Of a stretch of 64,000 bases of DNA, positions 25,844 through 33,472 are shown piece by piece. Source of the stretch: Hyphomicrobium_A sp963782555 (GTDB lineage: Bacteria; Pseudomonadota; Alphaproteobacteria; Rhizobiales; Hyphomicrobiaceae). The notes beneath the pieces are model-generated. The model had not been told where the DNA came from, searched no databases, and saw only the letters and a list, made by a program, of their open reading frames with translations. The translations under genes were made by a program, and so were the position numbers. The stretch is taken from positions 248,001 through 312,000 of the forward strand of contig CAWAKB010000003.1 in the NCBI GenBank assembly GCA_963782555.1, given 5' to 3'. How positions within the stretch are numbered: position 1 is the first letter of the stretch; each line of letters opens with the position of its first letter.

Positions 25844-26461
25844 ATGGACCCGAAGCAACGCCTGATCGGCCGCGGTCTGCTCGCCGCCGCCCTCATCGCG
25901 GCAGGTCCGGCATACGCCGGGCAAAAGGGGGCGGCGCTCAACGCGCCACGTCGCCCCGCCGCCGCCGTCGGCTCACAGCCGCGAGCAAATATGCCGAACG
26001 TCGAGCAGGTCTATGTCCTTATCCGCTCGGCCGTTCTCACTCTCGACAGCGCCATGCGTGCGGGCAACTTCTCGGTCCTGCGTGATGAGGGAGCGCCTTC
26101 GTTTCAGGCCGCGAACACGTCTGCGCGGCTTGCCCGTATTTTTCAGAACCTCGACCAGCAGGGCGTCGATCTCTCCAGCATCGCCATCACCGCGCCCGCG
26201 ATCAGCACTCTGCAATCGATGGACGGAGGGCGCCGGCTGGCCGTCGAAGGCTATTTCTCGAGCCCGCGAGGCCGCATCAATTTCGATCTAATGTTCGAAC
26301 GGGTGGGCACCGTTTGGCGCATCTTCGGCATAAGCGTTAATCCGGCGCCCATGCCGATGGTGTCCCGCAACAACCCGAATCCGGTGCGCGTACAGCCGGC
26401 CCCAACCAGAATGCCGCAGTTCTCGCCGAGCTGGGACCTGGTGTCCAATACGAGGCGATGA
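25844..26461 (+). CDS. Exported adhesin-partner protein, copy 2
   Basis: A 205-residue predicted periplasmic protein with a signal peptide (LIGRGLLAAALIAAGPAYAG). It is a paralogue of the protein at 21748-22413: YVLIRSAVLTLDSAMRAGNF, PSFQAANTSARLARIFQNL and VWRIFGISVNPA align across the core. The ATG lies 2 nt after the adhesin 2 stop codon, so the pair is again coupled. Its C-terminal tail (Pro/Asn/Arg-rich) differs from copy 1. It is convergent with the next gene (17-nt gap). Function unknown; pairing with the autotransporter in both copies suggests a role in its biogenesis or function. Confidence 0.83.
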   Translation: MDPKQRLIGRGLLAAALIAAGPAYAGQKGAALNAPRRPAAAVGSQPRANMPNVEQVYVLIRSAVLTLDSAMRAGNFSVLRDEGAPSFQAANTSARLARIFQNLDQQGVDLSSIAITAPAISTLQSMDGGRRLAVEGYFSSPRGRINFDLMFERVGTVWRIFGISVNPAPMPMVSRNNPNPVRVQPAPTRMPQFSPSWDLVSNTRR

Positions 26462-26478
26462 GAAGCGCGTAGGCGCAG

Positions 26479-27606
26479 CTACTTGCCGGACGTGGGCCGA
26501 TACGACGACTGCGGGCTGGCTGTGAACTGTGCCGGGGCAGGCATCTCGACGGTGGGCTTCACGCCGGCCACGGCCATGGTTCGCACGGGGGCGCCGGCCT
26601 TGAAATCGGCAGTCTTGAGGTCGATCGCTTTCAAGGCCGGATCCTCGTAGCTGCGCCAGTAGTAGACCTTGTTGGCGTGGTCGCGAAATACGGTCCACTG
26701 CGTGTAATCGCCGGCCGGCTTGCCGCCATTCGTGTAGTCGCGCACGAGGCCTTTGGGGATGTCGACGCGGTCGATGAGGTGCATGGCGAGCACCAGCGCG
26801 CCTTCGGCATCCTTCGGCTTGTCGGCGAGGTAGGAGGTTGCCGCCGCCATCACGAAACGCGAGGGCGGGGTCGGATCGCCGGGCAGCCCGTGCAGGCCCG
26901 AGCCCTGGCCGGTGCCGGCATAGGTCGCGGTGCCGAGCTTGATGGGCGCGGCGTTTACGGCCGTCAGGTTGACGTAGTTGCGCAGGTTCTGGATGTGCCA
27001 GGGATAGGCCGGCGAGTTGGTCAAGACGCCGACCTCGTTGTCGTAGACCTGGAGCTGGCCGCCGACGTACTCGATGACGATGCTTTTGCCGCTCCGGTCG
27101 GTGACTACGTAATGCAGCGGCGCGAAGGAGCCGAGCTGCGGGATGAGCTCGCCCCAGACGATGATCTTGGCCACGGCGTCGCGCACCTCGTCGACGCTTG
27201 CAAAGTTCCCGAGCACCCAGGCACCGAAAGAGGCGTTGGAAAGCGCGCGGCCCTCGTTCCCGGGCTTCACTTTCTGGTACTCGGTCTCGCCGGGCAGGTA
27301 GAGCGCGCCGAGCCCCAGCCCCTGCTCGTTCAGCCCGTCGGTGATGAGAGGCGAGCCGAAGGCGTCCATGCCGACGTAACCGTACTTGGACGTCCACGAC
27401 ATACCGTCGCCTTTTGGTGCCGGCGAGGTCACCTGGCGGCCGCGCGGCACGATCATCACGTCACTTTTCAGATCCTCGGCGAACTCCATGGTGCGCACGC
27501 TGAACGCCGTGCCGTCCTTGGCGAGAATTCTGACGTCCGTGCAGGCGAGAGCCGGCGCGGCGGCCATCATGCCCGCACCGAGCAAGGCGAGAAGGCGTGG
27601 CAGCAT
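26479..27606 (-). CDS. Exported choloylglycine hydrolase / penicillin acylase-family Ntn hydrolase
   Basis: A 375-residue predicted periplasmic N-terminal-nucleophile hydrolase. The signal peptide (MLPRLLALLGAGMMAAAPALA) is followed directly by CTDVRILAKDG, so cleavage exposes the catalytic Cys. Family features include FSVRTMEFAEDL, GMDAFGSPLITDGLNEQGLG and NSPAYPWHIQNLRNY, with catalytic-type Asn and Arg positions further on. The start at 27606 has CCGGAGA 7-8 nt upstream. Members cleave amide bonds in bile salts, penicillin V or N-acyl-homoserine lactones. The substrate here cannot be told. Confidence 0.9.
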   Translation of the reverse strand: MLPRLLALLGAGMMAAAPALACTDVRILAKDGTAFSVRTMEFAEDLKSDVMIVPRGRQVTSPAPKGDGMSWTSKYGYVGMDAFGSPLITDGLNEQGLGLGALYLPGETEYQKVKPGNEGRALSNASFGAWVLGNFASVDEVRDAVAKIIVWGELIPQLGSFAPLHYVVTDRSGKSIVIEYVGGQLQVYDNEVGVLTNSPAYPWHIQNLRNYVNLTAVNAAPIKLGTATYAGTGQGSGLHGLPGDPTPPSRFVMAAATSYLADKPKDAEGALVLAMHLIDRVDIPKGLVRDYTNGGKPAGDYTQWTVFRDHANKVYYWRSYEDPALKAIDLKTADFKAGAPVRTMAVAGVKPTVEMPAPAQFTASPQSSYRPTSGK

Positions 27607-27641
27607 GCGATGTCTCCGGTGGTCCGTCAGCAGCGAGCGTC

Positions 27642-28136
27642 TCAGTTCCCGCCCTCGGGGAAATACTGGAGCGTGGTGCGACAGCTCGATGCCCACTCCT
27701 GCTTGGTCATCTGGCTATCGGGACCCCATTGGCCCAAGCAATCGTCATACTCCTTGCGCGACACGTGGAAGTTCTTGCTCGCGTCCTTGATGATGACGTT
27801 GGGCTCGCTCTCGGCGGTCTTGCCGTTGCTGGTGTCTCCCGGCAAGGCGTCGTCCGGGGGCGTGGCAACGGTCGAATCCCCACTCTCCGGATCGGCGGCA
27901 TCGGGAATGACGCCTTGCACGTCCGGCGGCGGAACCGAAGGCTTGCCATCATTGGGCGTGACGTTCTCTTCCGATGCGATGCCCGCTTTCTGGTCCGGCG
28001 TAAGCTTGCTGCCGTAGTAGGCGTCGGTCGGGATCTCACTGCTCTTGACCTGTTCCTCCGCGAGGACGGCGCCGGTAAACAGCGTGGCGGTGAGAGCCGC
28101 GGCGGCAAGCAGGCGAGACGTTGACTGGGTGTACAT
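27642..28136 (-). CDS. Uncharacterised exported protein
   Basis: A 164-residue protein with a signal peptide (MYTQSTSRLLAAAALTATLF, cleavage after AVLA). The mature N-terminal half is acidic and Pro-rich (low complexity, about residues 50-105). The C-terminal part (SRKEYDDCLGQWGPDSQMTK, then EWASSCRTTLQYFPE) holds two cysteines that could pair. I do not recognise the family. It lies 35 nt upstream of the Ntn hydrolase on the same strand, so the two may form an operon. Confidence 0.7.
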   Translation of the reverse strand: MYTQSTSRLLAAAALTATLFTGAVLAEEQVKSSEIPTDAYYGSKLTPDQKAGIASEENVTPNDGKPSVPPPDVQGVIPDAADPESGDSTVATPPDDALPGDTSNGKTAESEPNVIIKDASKNFHVSRKEYDDCLGQWGPDSQMTKQEWASSCRTTLQYFPEGGN

Positions 28137-28477
28137 TGCGCAAAGCCCCATTCGCACTCAAAACAACTGCGCTCGACTTCACGGACGGTCGAGCGGGCGT
28201 GATCGTAGGCGAGGAGGGCTAAGACTTCCGCGTATGCGCCCGATCAAATGCAAGGCAACTTTCACATATCTTCCCAGGCATGGAGCCCGAGGCGCGGCTT
28301 TCGGCAGCCGATTCCGGGCCCCTGACCGCAAGCGCCGAGCTTATCGCCGCGATAAGAGTTTCTTATCTGATGTTCACGTGATTGGGATTTCTGTTTATCG
28401 AACCGAGCTGCTAGGGTTTTGGTTATCGACACAGGCGGACAGGCGGTCCGCCGGTAAATCAGAAAGAGGAGGAAGTC
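28137..28477. promoter_or_regulatory. pqqA upstream region with repeated TTATCG motifs
   Basis: This 341-nt region precedes pqqA. It holds a dyad CTTATCG-CCG-CGATAAG (28340-28356), a CTTATC at 28362-28367, and TTATCG at 28395-28400 and 28423-28428, the last two exactly 28 nt apart. The spacing suggests a regulator binding site near the pqqA promoter. No known factor is assigned. Confidence 0.5.
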
Positions 28478-28567
28478 ATGAAGGTTTGGACAAAGCCCGC
28501 AGTTCGTGAGCAGGAAGTTGGCCTCGAGGTTACATCCTACCTGCCGGCCGAGATCGACATCATCTAA
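28478..28567 (+). CDS. pqqA: PQQ precursor peptide PqqA (orphan)
   Basis: This 29-residue peptide starts MKVWTKPAV and contains LEVTSYLPAEIDII. The Glu17-x-x-x-Tyr21 pair (EVTSY) is the PqqE-crosslinked motif that becomes pyrroloquinoline quinone, and the sequence closely resembles methylobacterial PqqA, including the xAEID tail. A strong AGGAGGAAGTC site precedes the ATG, and a strong terminator follows. No pqqB, C, D or E gene is in this window, so this copy is detached from the biosynthetic operon. Confidence 0.93.
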   Translation: MKVWTKPAVREQEVGLEVTSYLPAEIDII

Positions 28568-28593
28568 CTTCGATCCGACGAACGTAGGTTAAA

Positions 28594-28630
28594 AAAGCGG
28601 CGGCCGAGATCCTCGGCCGCCGCTTTCTCG
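28594..28630. terminator. Strong terminator after pqqA, bidirectional
   Basis: A perfect 15-bp stem, AAAGCGGCGGCCGAG / CTCGGCCGCCGCTTT (28594-28608 and 28612-28626), with a 3-nt loop. An A6 tract precedes it and T-rich sequence follows. It ends pqqA, and from the minus side it also closes the gene at 28659-29216. Confidence 0.9.
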
Positions 28631-28658
28631 TTTGCATCTTCCGCTCGCGAATGGGCGG

Positions 28659-29216
28659 CTATTTCCTGCAGGCCGACGCCACGGCGATGCACTGAAGCCC
28701 GCCGCTCACATCGTGGCAATCGATATCGGTGCCGCTGGCGTTGTCCCAATCGCCCCACTCCTTGCCGTATTTTTTGCGGGCGTCGATCTCCCAGCCGGAC
28801 TGGGCTTCCGCCATGGCGGCCTTCTCATACTTCTTCTTGGCGCCGTAGGAGCTCAGCGGCTCGTCCTTGCAATCCTTTTTCACGGCCGCCTTGGCGCCGT
28901 CGAGCATCTTGTGCAGGATGTCCTTGCAGGGCTTGGCCTTGCGCTTGCAGGTCCACTCGCCATCGTGCTCTTCGCACTTCACGTCGCGGTCCTTGGCGTA
29001 GCGCCAGGAGTTGTACTCGGAGCCATACTTCTCCTTCACCTTAGAGCGCCAGGCGAAGAGCGAGTTCGGATAGGCGCCGATATCCCGCAGCTTGGCCGGC
29101 TGGCCCTCGGCGAAGACGGTATCCTTGCAATCATCATCGGCCATGGCGGACGACAGTCCAACCATGCAGAAAGCGGCCGCCGCTAAGGCGAGCCGCACCA
29201 ACAATCTCGTGTGCAT
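28659..29216 (-). CDS. Exported cysteine-rich protein with internal duplication
   Basis: A 185-residue protein with a signal peptide (MHTRLLVRLALAAAAFCMVG, cleavage near AMA). The mature part contains two related units: KYGSEYNSWRYAKDRDVKC...CKRKAKPC and KYGKEWGDWDNASGTDIDC...CIAVASAC, each with a W-x(n)-KYG-[EK] helix and three cysteines. No family is recognised. The start at 29216 has only a weak GGGAAC site. The gene is convergent with pqqA across the shared terminator and downstream of the SDR gene. Confidence 0.75.
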   Translation of the reverse strand: MHTRLLVRLALAAAAFCMVGLSSAMADDDCKDTVFAEGQPAKLRDIGAYPNSLFAWRSKVKEKYGSEYNSWRYAKDRDVKCEEHDGEWTCKRKAKPCKDILHKMLDGAKAAVKKDCKDEPLSSYGAKKKYEKAAMAEAQSGWEIDARKKYGKEWGDWDNASGTDIDCHDVSGGLQCIAVASACRK

Positions 29217-29337
29217 CTTATTTGGTTCCCGTTTGGTCACGCCTACGTCACTACCCCGGAGGCAGCGTTTGCTCGCATGAAATTTGGCGCGGATTGCGAC
29301 AAAGCCTCAAGTCATTGACAACGCGGCAACCTCGCCT

Positions 29338-30186
29338 TCAAACCCGAACGCGGTTGAGGCCGAGGTAGCGCTCCACCCCCTTGCGCAGGATGGGGGACGG
29401 CACCTTGCCGCGCAGGAAGAGACTGAGCCTCGCGATGCGTCCCACCGGATTGCGGAAGCGCGGCCGGCGCGCCTCCAAAACCTTGGCGATCTTCTCGGCT
29501 ACCTCCTGCGCATCGCGCCCGTGGGCCGCCACATGGGCATCGCCGGCGCGGAACATGTACTGCACCCAGGCCCGATAGGGGCTGCCCTCCGGAGCGATGC
29601 GGGGGGAGCTTTGCCAGATGTCGGTGACGTAGGGGCCCGGCTCGACCAGAACGACGTCGATCCCGAACGGCGTGACCTCGTAGGCGAGCGCCTCGGCCCA
29701 GCCCTCGATCGCCCACTTGGAGGCGCAGTAGATCGCGTTGGCCGGCTGGCCGGCAAACGCCGATTCACTGGAGACGATGAGGATGCGCCCCGCCCGCTGC
29801 GCGCGCAATGTCGGCAGCAGCGCACGCGTCAAGGCGAGCACGCCCCAGAAGTTCGTCTCCATGACGCGGCGCAGGTCTTTGTCTGGGATATCCTCGAAGG
29901 CGCCGCCGGCCGCGACGCCGGCATTGTGCACCACTGCATCGAGCTTGCCGCCGGTTGCTTGAAGCGTGCGCGCAACGCAGGCCTCGACCGAGGCCCAGTC
30001 GGTCACGTCGAGCACACCGATCTCCACCTTTTCGCGCACGCCGGCGCGGGCGAGCGCCGCCTCCAGCGGGCCGGACTTGGCGAGGTTGCGCATGGTGGCG
30101 AAGACGCGCCAGCCGCGCGTGGCCAGCTCCACCGCGGTGACGAGACCGAAGCCCGTAGAGGTGCCCGTGATCAGGACGCTACGCAT
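29338..30186 (-). CDS. Short-chain dehydrogenase/reductase
   Basis: Classical SDR, 282 residues. The cofactor loop TGTSTGFG is near residue 7, HNAG near residue 90, and the active-site Ser (VSSESAF) is followed by YCASK near residue 155. The ATG lies 24 nt downstream of the sdhA stop on the same strand, so it may be cotranscribed with sdhCDA in the place sdhB would normally occupy. A hydrophobic, basic C-terminal tail is consistent with membrane association. The substrate is unknown. Confidence 0.93.
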   Translation of the reverse strand: MRSVLITGTSTGFGLVTAVELATRGWRVFATMRNLAKSGPLEAALARAGVREKVEIGVLDVTDWASVEACVARTLQATGGKLDAVVHNAGVAAGGAFEDIPDKDLRRVMETNFWGVLALTRALLPTLRAQRAGRILIVSSESAFAGQPANAIYCASKWAIEGWAEALAYEVTPFGIDVVLVEPGPYVTDIWQSSPRIAPEGSPYRAWVQYMFRAGDAHVAAHGRDAQEVAEKIAKVLEARRPRFRNPVGRIARLSLFLRGKVPSPILRKGVERYLGLNRVRV

Positions 30187-30210
30187 ATGCCCCCGGAGTG
30201 CTCGGCCGCC

Positions 30211-32067
30211 TCAATACACCCGCGCTTTGGGCTCGATGTACTTGACCTCGTTGGTCATGGTGTGCGTGTGCACGGGCCGGTAGTCGAGCTTCACCGACCT
30301 GGTGCCGTAGTCGGTCCAAGACAGCGTGTGCTTCATCCAGTTGACGTCGTCGCGATTGGGGAAATCCTCGCGCGCGTGCGCCCCGCGGCTTTCCTGGCGG
30401 TTCGCCGCGCTCTCCACCGTCACCGCGGCCTGCACGATGAGGTTGTCGTACTCGAGCGTCTCCACCAGGTCGGAGTTCCAGATGAGCGAGCGGTCGCTGA
30501 CAGCGATATCGTCGGTGCCCTTCCAGATCTCGCGGATCTGCTTGACGCCGTCGGCGAGCACCGGCCCGTCGCGAAACACCGCGCAGTGCGCCTGCATCGA
30601 CTTCTGCATCTTGAGGCGCAATTCCGCCGTGGGCGTGCCGCCCTTGGCGTGACGGAAGCGGTCGAGGCGCGACAGCGCCGGCTCGGCGGCGTCGGCCGGC
30701 AACTCTGGCGTGGTGCCGCGCTCGATCGTCTCGGCGCAACGCAGCGCGGCCGCGCGGCCGAACACGACGAGATCGATGAGCGAGTTCGAGCCCAGACGGT
30801 TGGCGCCGTGCACGGAGACGCAGGCCGCCTCGCCGATCGCCATCAGCCCGGGGACGACGTGGTCGGGATTGCCGTCTTTGAGCGTCAGCACCTCGCCCAG
30901 ATAGTTCGTGGGGATGCCGCCCATGTTGTAGTGCACGGTCGGCAGCACCGGGATCGGCTCGCGGCGCACATCGACGCCCGCGAACACCCTGGCGCTCTCG
31001 CTGATGCCGGGCAGCCGCTCGGCCAGGATCGCCGGATCCAGGTGGTCGAGGTGCAGATGGATGTGATCCTTTTCGGAGCCATGCCCGCGACCTTCACGGA
31101 TCTCGATCGTCATCGAGCGCGAGACCACATCGCGTGAGGCGAGGTCCTTGGCATGCGGCGCGTAGCGTTCCATGAAGCGCTCGCCTTCCGCGTTGGTGAG
31201 ATAGCCCCCCTCGCCGCGCGCGCCTTCCGTGATCAGCATGCCGGCGCCGTAGATGCCGGTGGGGTGGAACTGGACGAACTCCATGTCCTGCAGCGGCAGG
31301 CCGGCGCGCAGGACCATGGCGTTGCCGTCGCCCGTCTGCGTATGCGCGCCCGTGCACGAGTAATAGATGCGGCCGTAGCCGCCGGTCGCCAGGATGGTCT
31401 TCTTGGCGCGGAACTGATGCACCGAGCCATCCTCGAGCGAGATGGCGACGATGCCGCGGCAAGCCCCGTCCTGATCCATGATCAGGTCGATGGCGAAGTA
31501 CTCGATGTAGAACTCGGCGGCATGGCGCAGCGACTGGCCGTAGAGCGTGTGCAGCATGGCGTGGCCGGTGCGGTCGGCCGCCGCGCAGGTGCGCTGCGCC
31601 GGCGGGCCCTCGCCGAATTCCGTCGTCATGCCGCCGAAGGGACGCTGATAGATGCGCCCGTCCTCGGTCCGCGAAAAGGGCACGCCGTAGTGCTCGAGCT
31701 CGTAGACCGCGGCGGGCGCCTGGCGGCACAGGTATTCGATGGCGTCCTGGTCGCCGAGCCAGTCGGCGCCCTTCACCGTGTCGTACATGTGCCAGCGCCA
31801 ATTGTCGGGGCCCATGTTGCCGAGCGCGGCCGCCACGCCGCCTTGGGCCGCAACCGTGTGCGAGCGCGTGGGGAACACTTTGGTGATGCAGGCCGTCTTG
31901 AGACCCGCCTCGGCGCAGCCGACCGTCGCGCGCAAGCCCGCGCCGCCGGCACCGACCACCACCACGTCGTAGGCGTGATCGAACACGGGATAGGCCTTGC
32001 CGTTGACGGCGGGCGCCGCCGCGGGCGCGGGGTCCGCTCCGTTTCCTTTCGACTTGCTGCCGCCCAT
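30211..32067 (-). CDS. sdhA: Succinate dehydrogenase flavoprotein subunit
   Basis: FAD-binding catalytic subunit of complex II, 618 residues. The FAD fold begins with VVVVGAGGAGLRATVG, the covalent FAD-His is in TRSHTVAAQGGVAAALGN, and the active-site region includes HTLYGQSLRHAAEF, FHPTGIYGAG, HYNMGGIPTNY and HGANRLGSNSLIDLVVFGR. The start at 32067 is preceded by GGGGG, 5 nt after the sdhD stop. A Ser/Lys/Ala-rich extension of about 30 residues precedes the conserved core. The next gene downstream is an SDR, not sdhB. Confidence 0.98.
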   Translation of the reverse strand: MGGSKSKGNGADPAPAAAPAVNGKAYPVFDHAYDVVVVGAGGAGLRATVGCAEAGLKTACITKVFPTRSHTVAAQGGVAAALGNMGPDNWRWHMYDTVKGADWLGDQDAIEYLCRQAPAAVYELEHYGVPFSRTEDGRIYQRPFGGMTTEFGEGPPAQRTCAAADRTGHAMLHTLYGQSLRHAAEFYIEYFAIDLIMDQDGACRGIVAISLEDGSVHQFRAKKTILATGGYGRIYYSCTGAHTQTGDGNAMVLRAGLPLQDMEFVQFHPTGIYGAGMLITEGARGEGGYLTNAEGERFMERYAPHAKDLASRDVVSRSMTIEIREGRGHGSEKDHIHLHLDHLDPAILAERLPGISESARVFAGVDVRREPIPVLPTVHYNMGGIPTNYLGEVLTLKDGNPDHVVPGLMAIGEAACVSVHGANRLGSNSLIDLVVFGRAAALRCAETIERGTTPELPADAAEPALSRLDRFRHAKGGTPTAELRLKMQKSMQAHCAVFRDGPVLADGVKQIREIWKGTDDIAVSDRSLIWNSDLVETLEYDNLIVQAAVTVESAANRQESRGAHAREDFPNRDDVNWMKHTLSWTDYGTRSVKLDYRPVHTHTMTNEVKYIEPKARVY

Positions 32068-32072
32068 CTGCG

Positions 32073-32453
32073 TCAACCCCCGAAGCTCAATTTCAGCACT
32101 GCGAAGATCGCCACCGCCGCGACCAGCCACGAGAAGAAGGTGTTGGCCGCCAGGGTCAGCATCTTCGCGCCCTCCTCGTGCACATAGTCCTCGATGATGA
32201 CCTGCATGCCGATGCGCATGTGCATGGTCATGACGAGGGCCAGCACGATAAGGGCGATGGCCACCACCGGGTGCGCCAGCGTCGCCTTGACGGTAGCGAG
32301 ATCGGCACCCGCGAGCGTGGCGATGAGCCCGATGGCGAACGGGATCAGGAAGAGATTGGCCACCGCCGTCAGGCGCTGCTTCATGAAGTGGGAGGGGCCT
32401 TCCTTGGCAGAGCCGAGACCGCGCACGCGCTTTAAGGGTGTGATCATCGTCAT
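32073..32453 (-). CDS. sdhD: Succinate dehydrogenase membrane anchor subunit
   Basis: Membrane anchor of complex II, 126 residues with three predicted helices (LFLIPFAIGLIATLAG, VVAIALIVLALVMTMHMRIG, LAANTFFSWLVAAVAIFAVL). The heme/quinone region is MHMRIGMQVIIEDYVHEEG. The start at 32453 overlaps the sdhC stop by 4 nt (ATGA), and sdhA begins 5 nt downstream, so sdhC-sdhD-sdhA form a tight operon. Confidence 0.96.
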   Translation of the reverse strand: MTMITPLKRVRGLGSAKEGPSHFMKQRLTAVANLFLIPFAIGLIATLAGADLATVKATLAHPVVAIALIVLALVMTMHMRIGMQVIIEDYVHEEGAKMLTLAANTFFSWLVAAVAIFAVLKLSFGG

Positions 32454-32872
32454 GACAACAGCCATCCCTTCTCGAGGGCGATGAAGTACCAGAGCGCCGC
32501 GGTCAGTAGCACGGACAGGACGATGGTGGCCCACGACAGCCTGTTGACGCTGACGATGTCGAAGCCGCTGCCCGTATCCCACACGAAGTGGCGCAGGCCG
32601 CCCAGCATGTGGTGGATCAGGGCCCAGGTGAAGCCAACGATGATCACCATTCCGGGCCAGGTGGCAAAGAGGCCGTTGACGAAGGCGAAATAGTCGGGGC
32701 CCGTTGCCGCGGCGAAGAGCCACCAGGCAATGAGCAGAGAGCCGAAATAGAGCGCGGCGCCGGTGATGCGATGCAGGATCGACATCACCATGTTGATCTG
32801 CGGGCGGTAGATCTGCAGATGAGGAGAGAGCGGCCGCGCACGCGCCGGCTGCTCGGAACTCGCCTCGGCCAT
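32450..32872 (-). CDS. sdhC: Succinate dehydrogenase cytochrome b556 subunit
   Basis: Cytochrome b subunit of complex II, 140 residues with three membrane helices. The signature RPLSPHLQIYRPQINMVMSI runs into LHRITGAALYFGS, and the heme-ligand histidines are in ALIHHMLGGLRHFVWDTG. The start at 32872 has CCGAGG 8 nt upstream. It is the first gene of sdhCDA. Confidence 0.97.
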   Translation of the reverse strand: MAEASSEQPARARPLSPHLQIYRPQINMVMSILHRITGAALYFGSLLIAWWLFAAATGPDYFAFVNGLFATWPGMVIIVGFTWALIHHMLGGLRHFVWDTGSGFDIVSVNRLSWATIVLSVLLTAALWYFIALEKGWLLS

Positions 32873-32985
32873 GGATTTTGCCTCGGGATTAGCCTGGGTT
32901 GGTGGGACCGTTGTAGCGCGCTGGGAACAAAGCGGCAATTCGTCATTCGGCGCGGCACCGATCCTGTGCCGTCTCACCCGCGGAG

Positions 32986-33086
32986 ACTTGCGTGGGTCCC
33001 GCTCTTCAGCGGGATGACGTTAGAAGCCAGGCGATCGACTGCTCAATCTCCACCGTCATCCCGACGCAGGTCGGGACCCACGCCAG
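32986..33086. repeat. Dispersed bipartite hairpin repeat, copy A
   Basis: Two hairpin modules face each other: GCGTGGG-TCCCGCT-CTTC-AGCGGGA-TGACG (32990-33019) and CGTCA-TCCCGAC-GCAG-GTCGGGA-CCCACGC (33054-33083), separated by 34 nt. Related copies are at 45732-45924 and 62622-62723. Stem changes between copies are compensatory, so the structure appears to be conserved. It lies between sdhC and the XRE gene. Confidence 0.8.
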
Positions 33087-33148
33087 CATCAACAAGCGCT
33101 TCTGGTGCAGTTGTAGGTCACCGCGGCAGCAACACCCAGCCACGTACT

Positions 33149-33472
33149 CTATGCCTTCTTTCGGCGCTTTGGCGCGTCGCGCACTGCAGTTCCTAGAGCA
33201 CGGCCTACCGACGCTGGATCGCTGCTGATCACCTTGAGATAGGCGGCGGCTACCCGATTCGGTTGGCCTCTGTCTTGCTCCCAATCTCGAACCGTGCCGA
33301 CCGGGATCTCGAACCGCTCGGCAAATTCCTCCTGCGAAAGCCCGAGCTTCCAACGGATGCGCTTGACCGGCGCAACGCGCTTCATCGAGCGGAGCTGACC
33401 AGGGCTCAGCGGCGGGCTGTCAGGGTCTCGTGGTTTGCGTTTCACTCCTGCAACCGGCCTGTACCGGTCCAT
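33149..33472 (-). CDS. XRE-family helix-turn-helix protein (orphan antitoxin-like)
   Basis: A 107-residue protein with a C-terminal XRE/Cro helix-turn-helix: RIRWKLGLSQEEFAERFEIP then VGTVRDWEQDRGQPNRVAAA. This pattern is typical of BrnA-, HigA- and MqsA-associated regulators. The N terminus and C terminus are Lys/Arg-rich. No toxin gene is adjacent on either side; the flanks are dispersed repeats. It may be a leftover antitoxin or a stand-alone regulator. The start could also lie internally at Met30 (33385). Confidence 0.75.
   Translation of the reverse strand: MDRYRPVAGVKRKPRDPDSPPLSPGQLRSMKRVAPVKRIRWKLGLSQEEFAERFEIPVGTVRDWEQDRGQPNRVAAAYLKVISSDPASVGRALGTAVRDAPKRRKKA

Noticed and set aside
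15291..30186. Block between sdhB and sdhA as a prophage or integrative element
   Set aside because: No integrase, transposase, phage gene, tRNA junction or flanking direct repeat was recognised.
29284..31137. 617-codon plus-strand ORF opposite sdhA and the SDR
   Set aside because: His/Arg/Asp-rich shadow; both genes on the minus strand have clear family motifs.
33149..33472. XRE gene as half of a complete toxin-antitoxin pair
   Set aside because: No toxin-like ORF (BrnT, HigB, MqsR, RelE type) was seen on either side; only repeats and a 55-codon ORF lacking toxin features.
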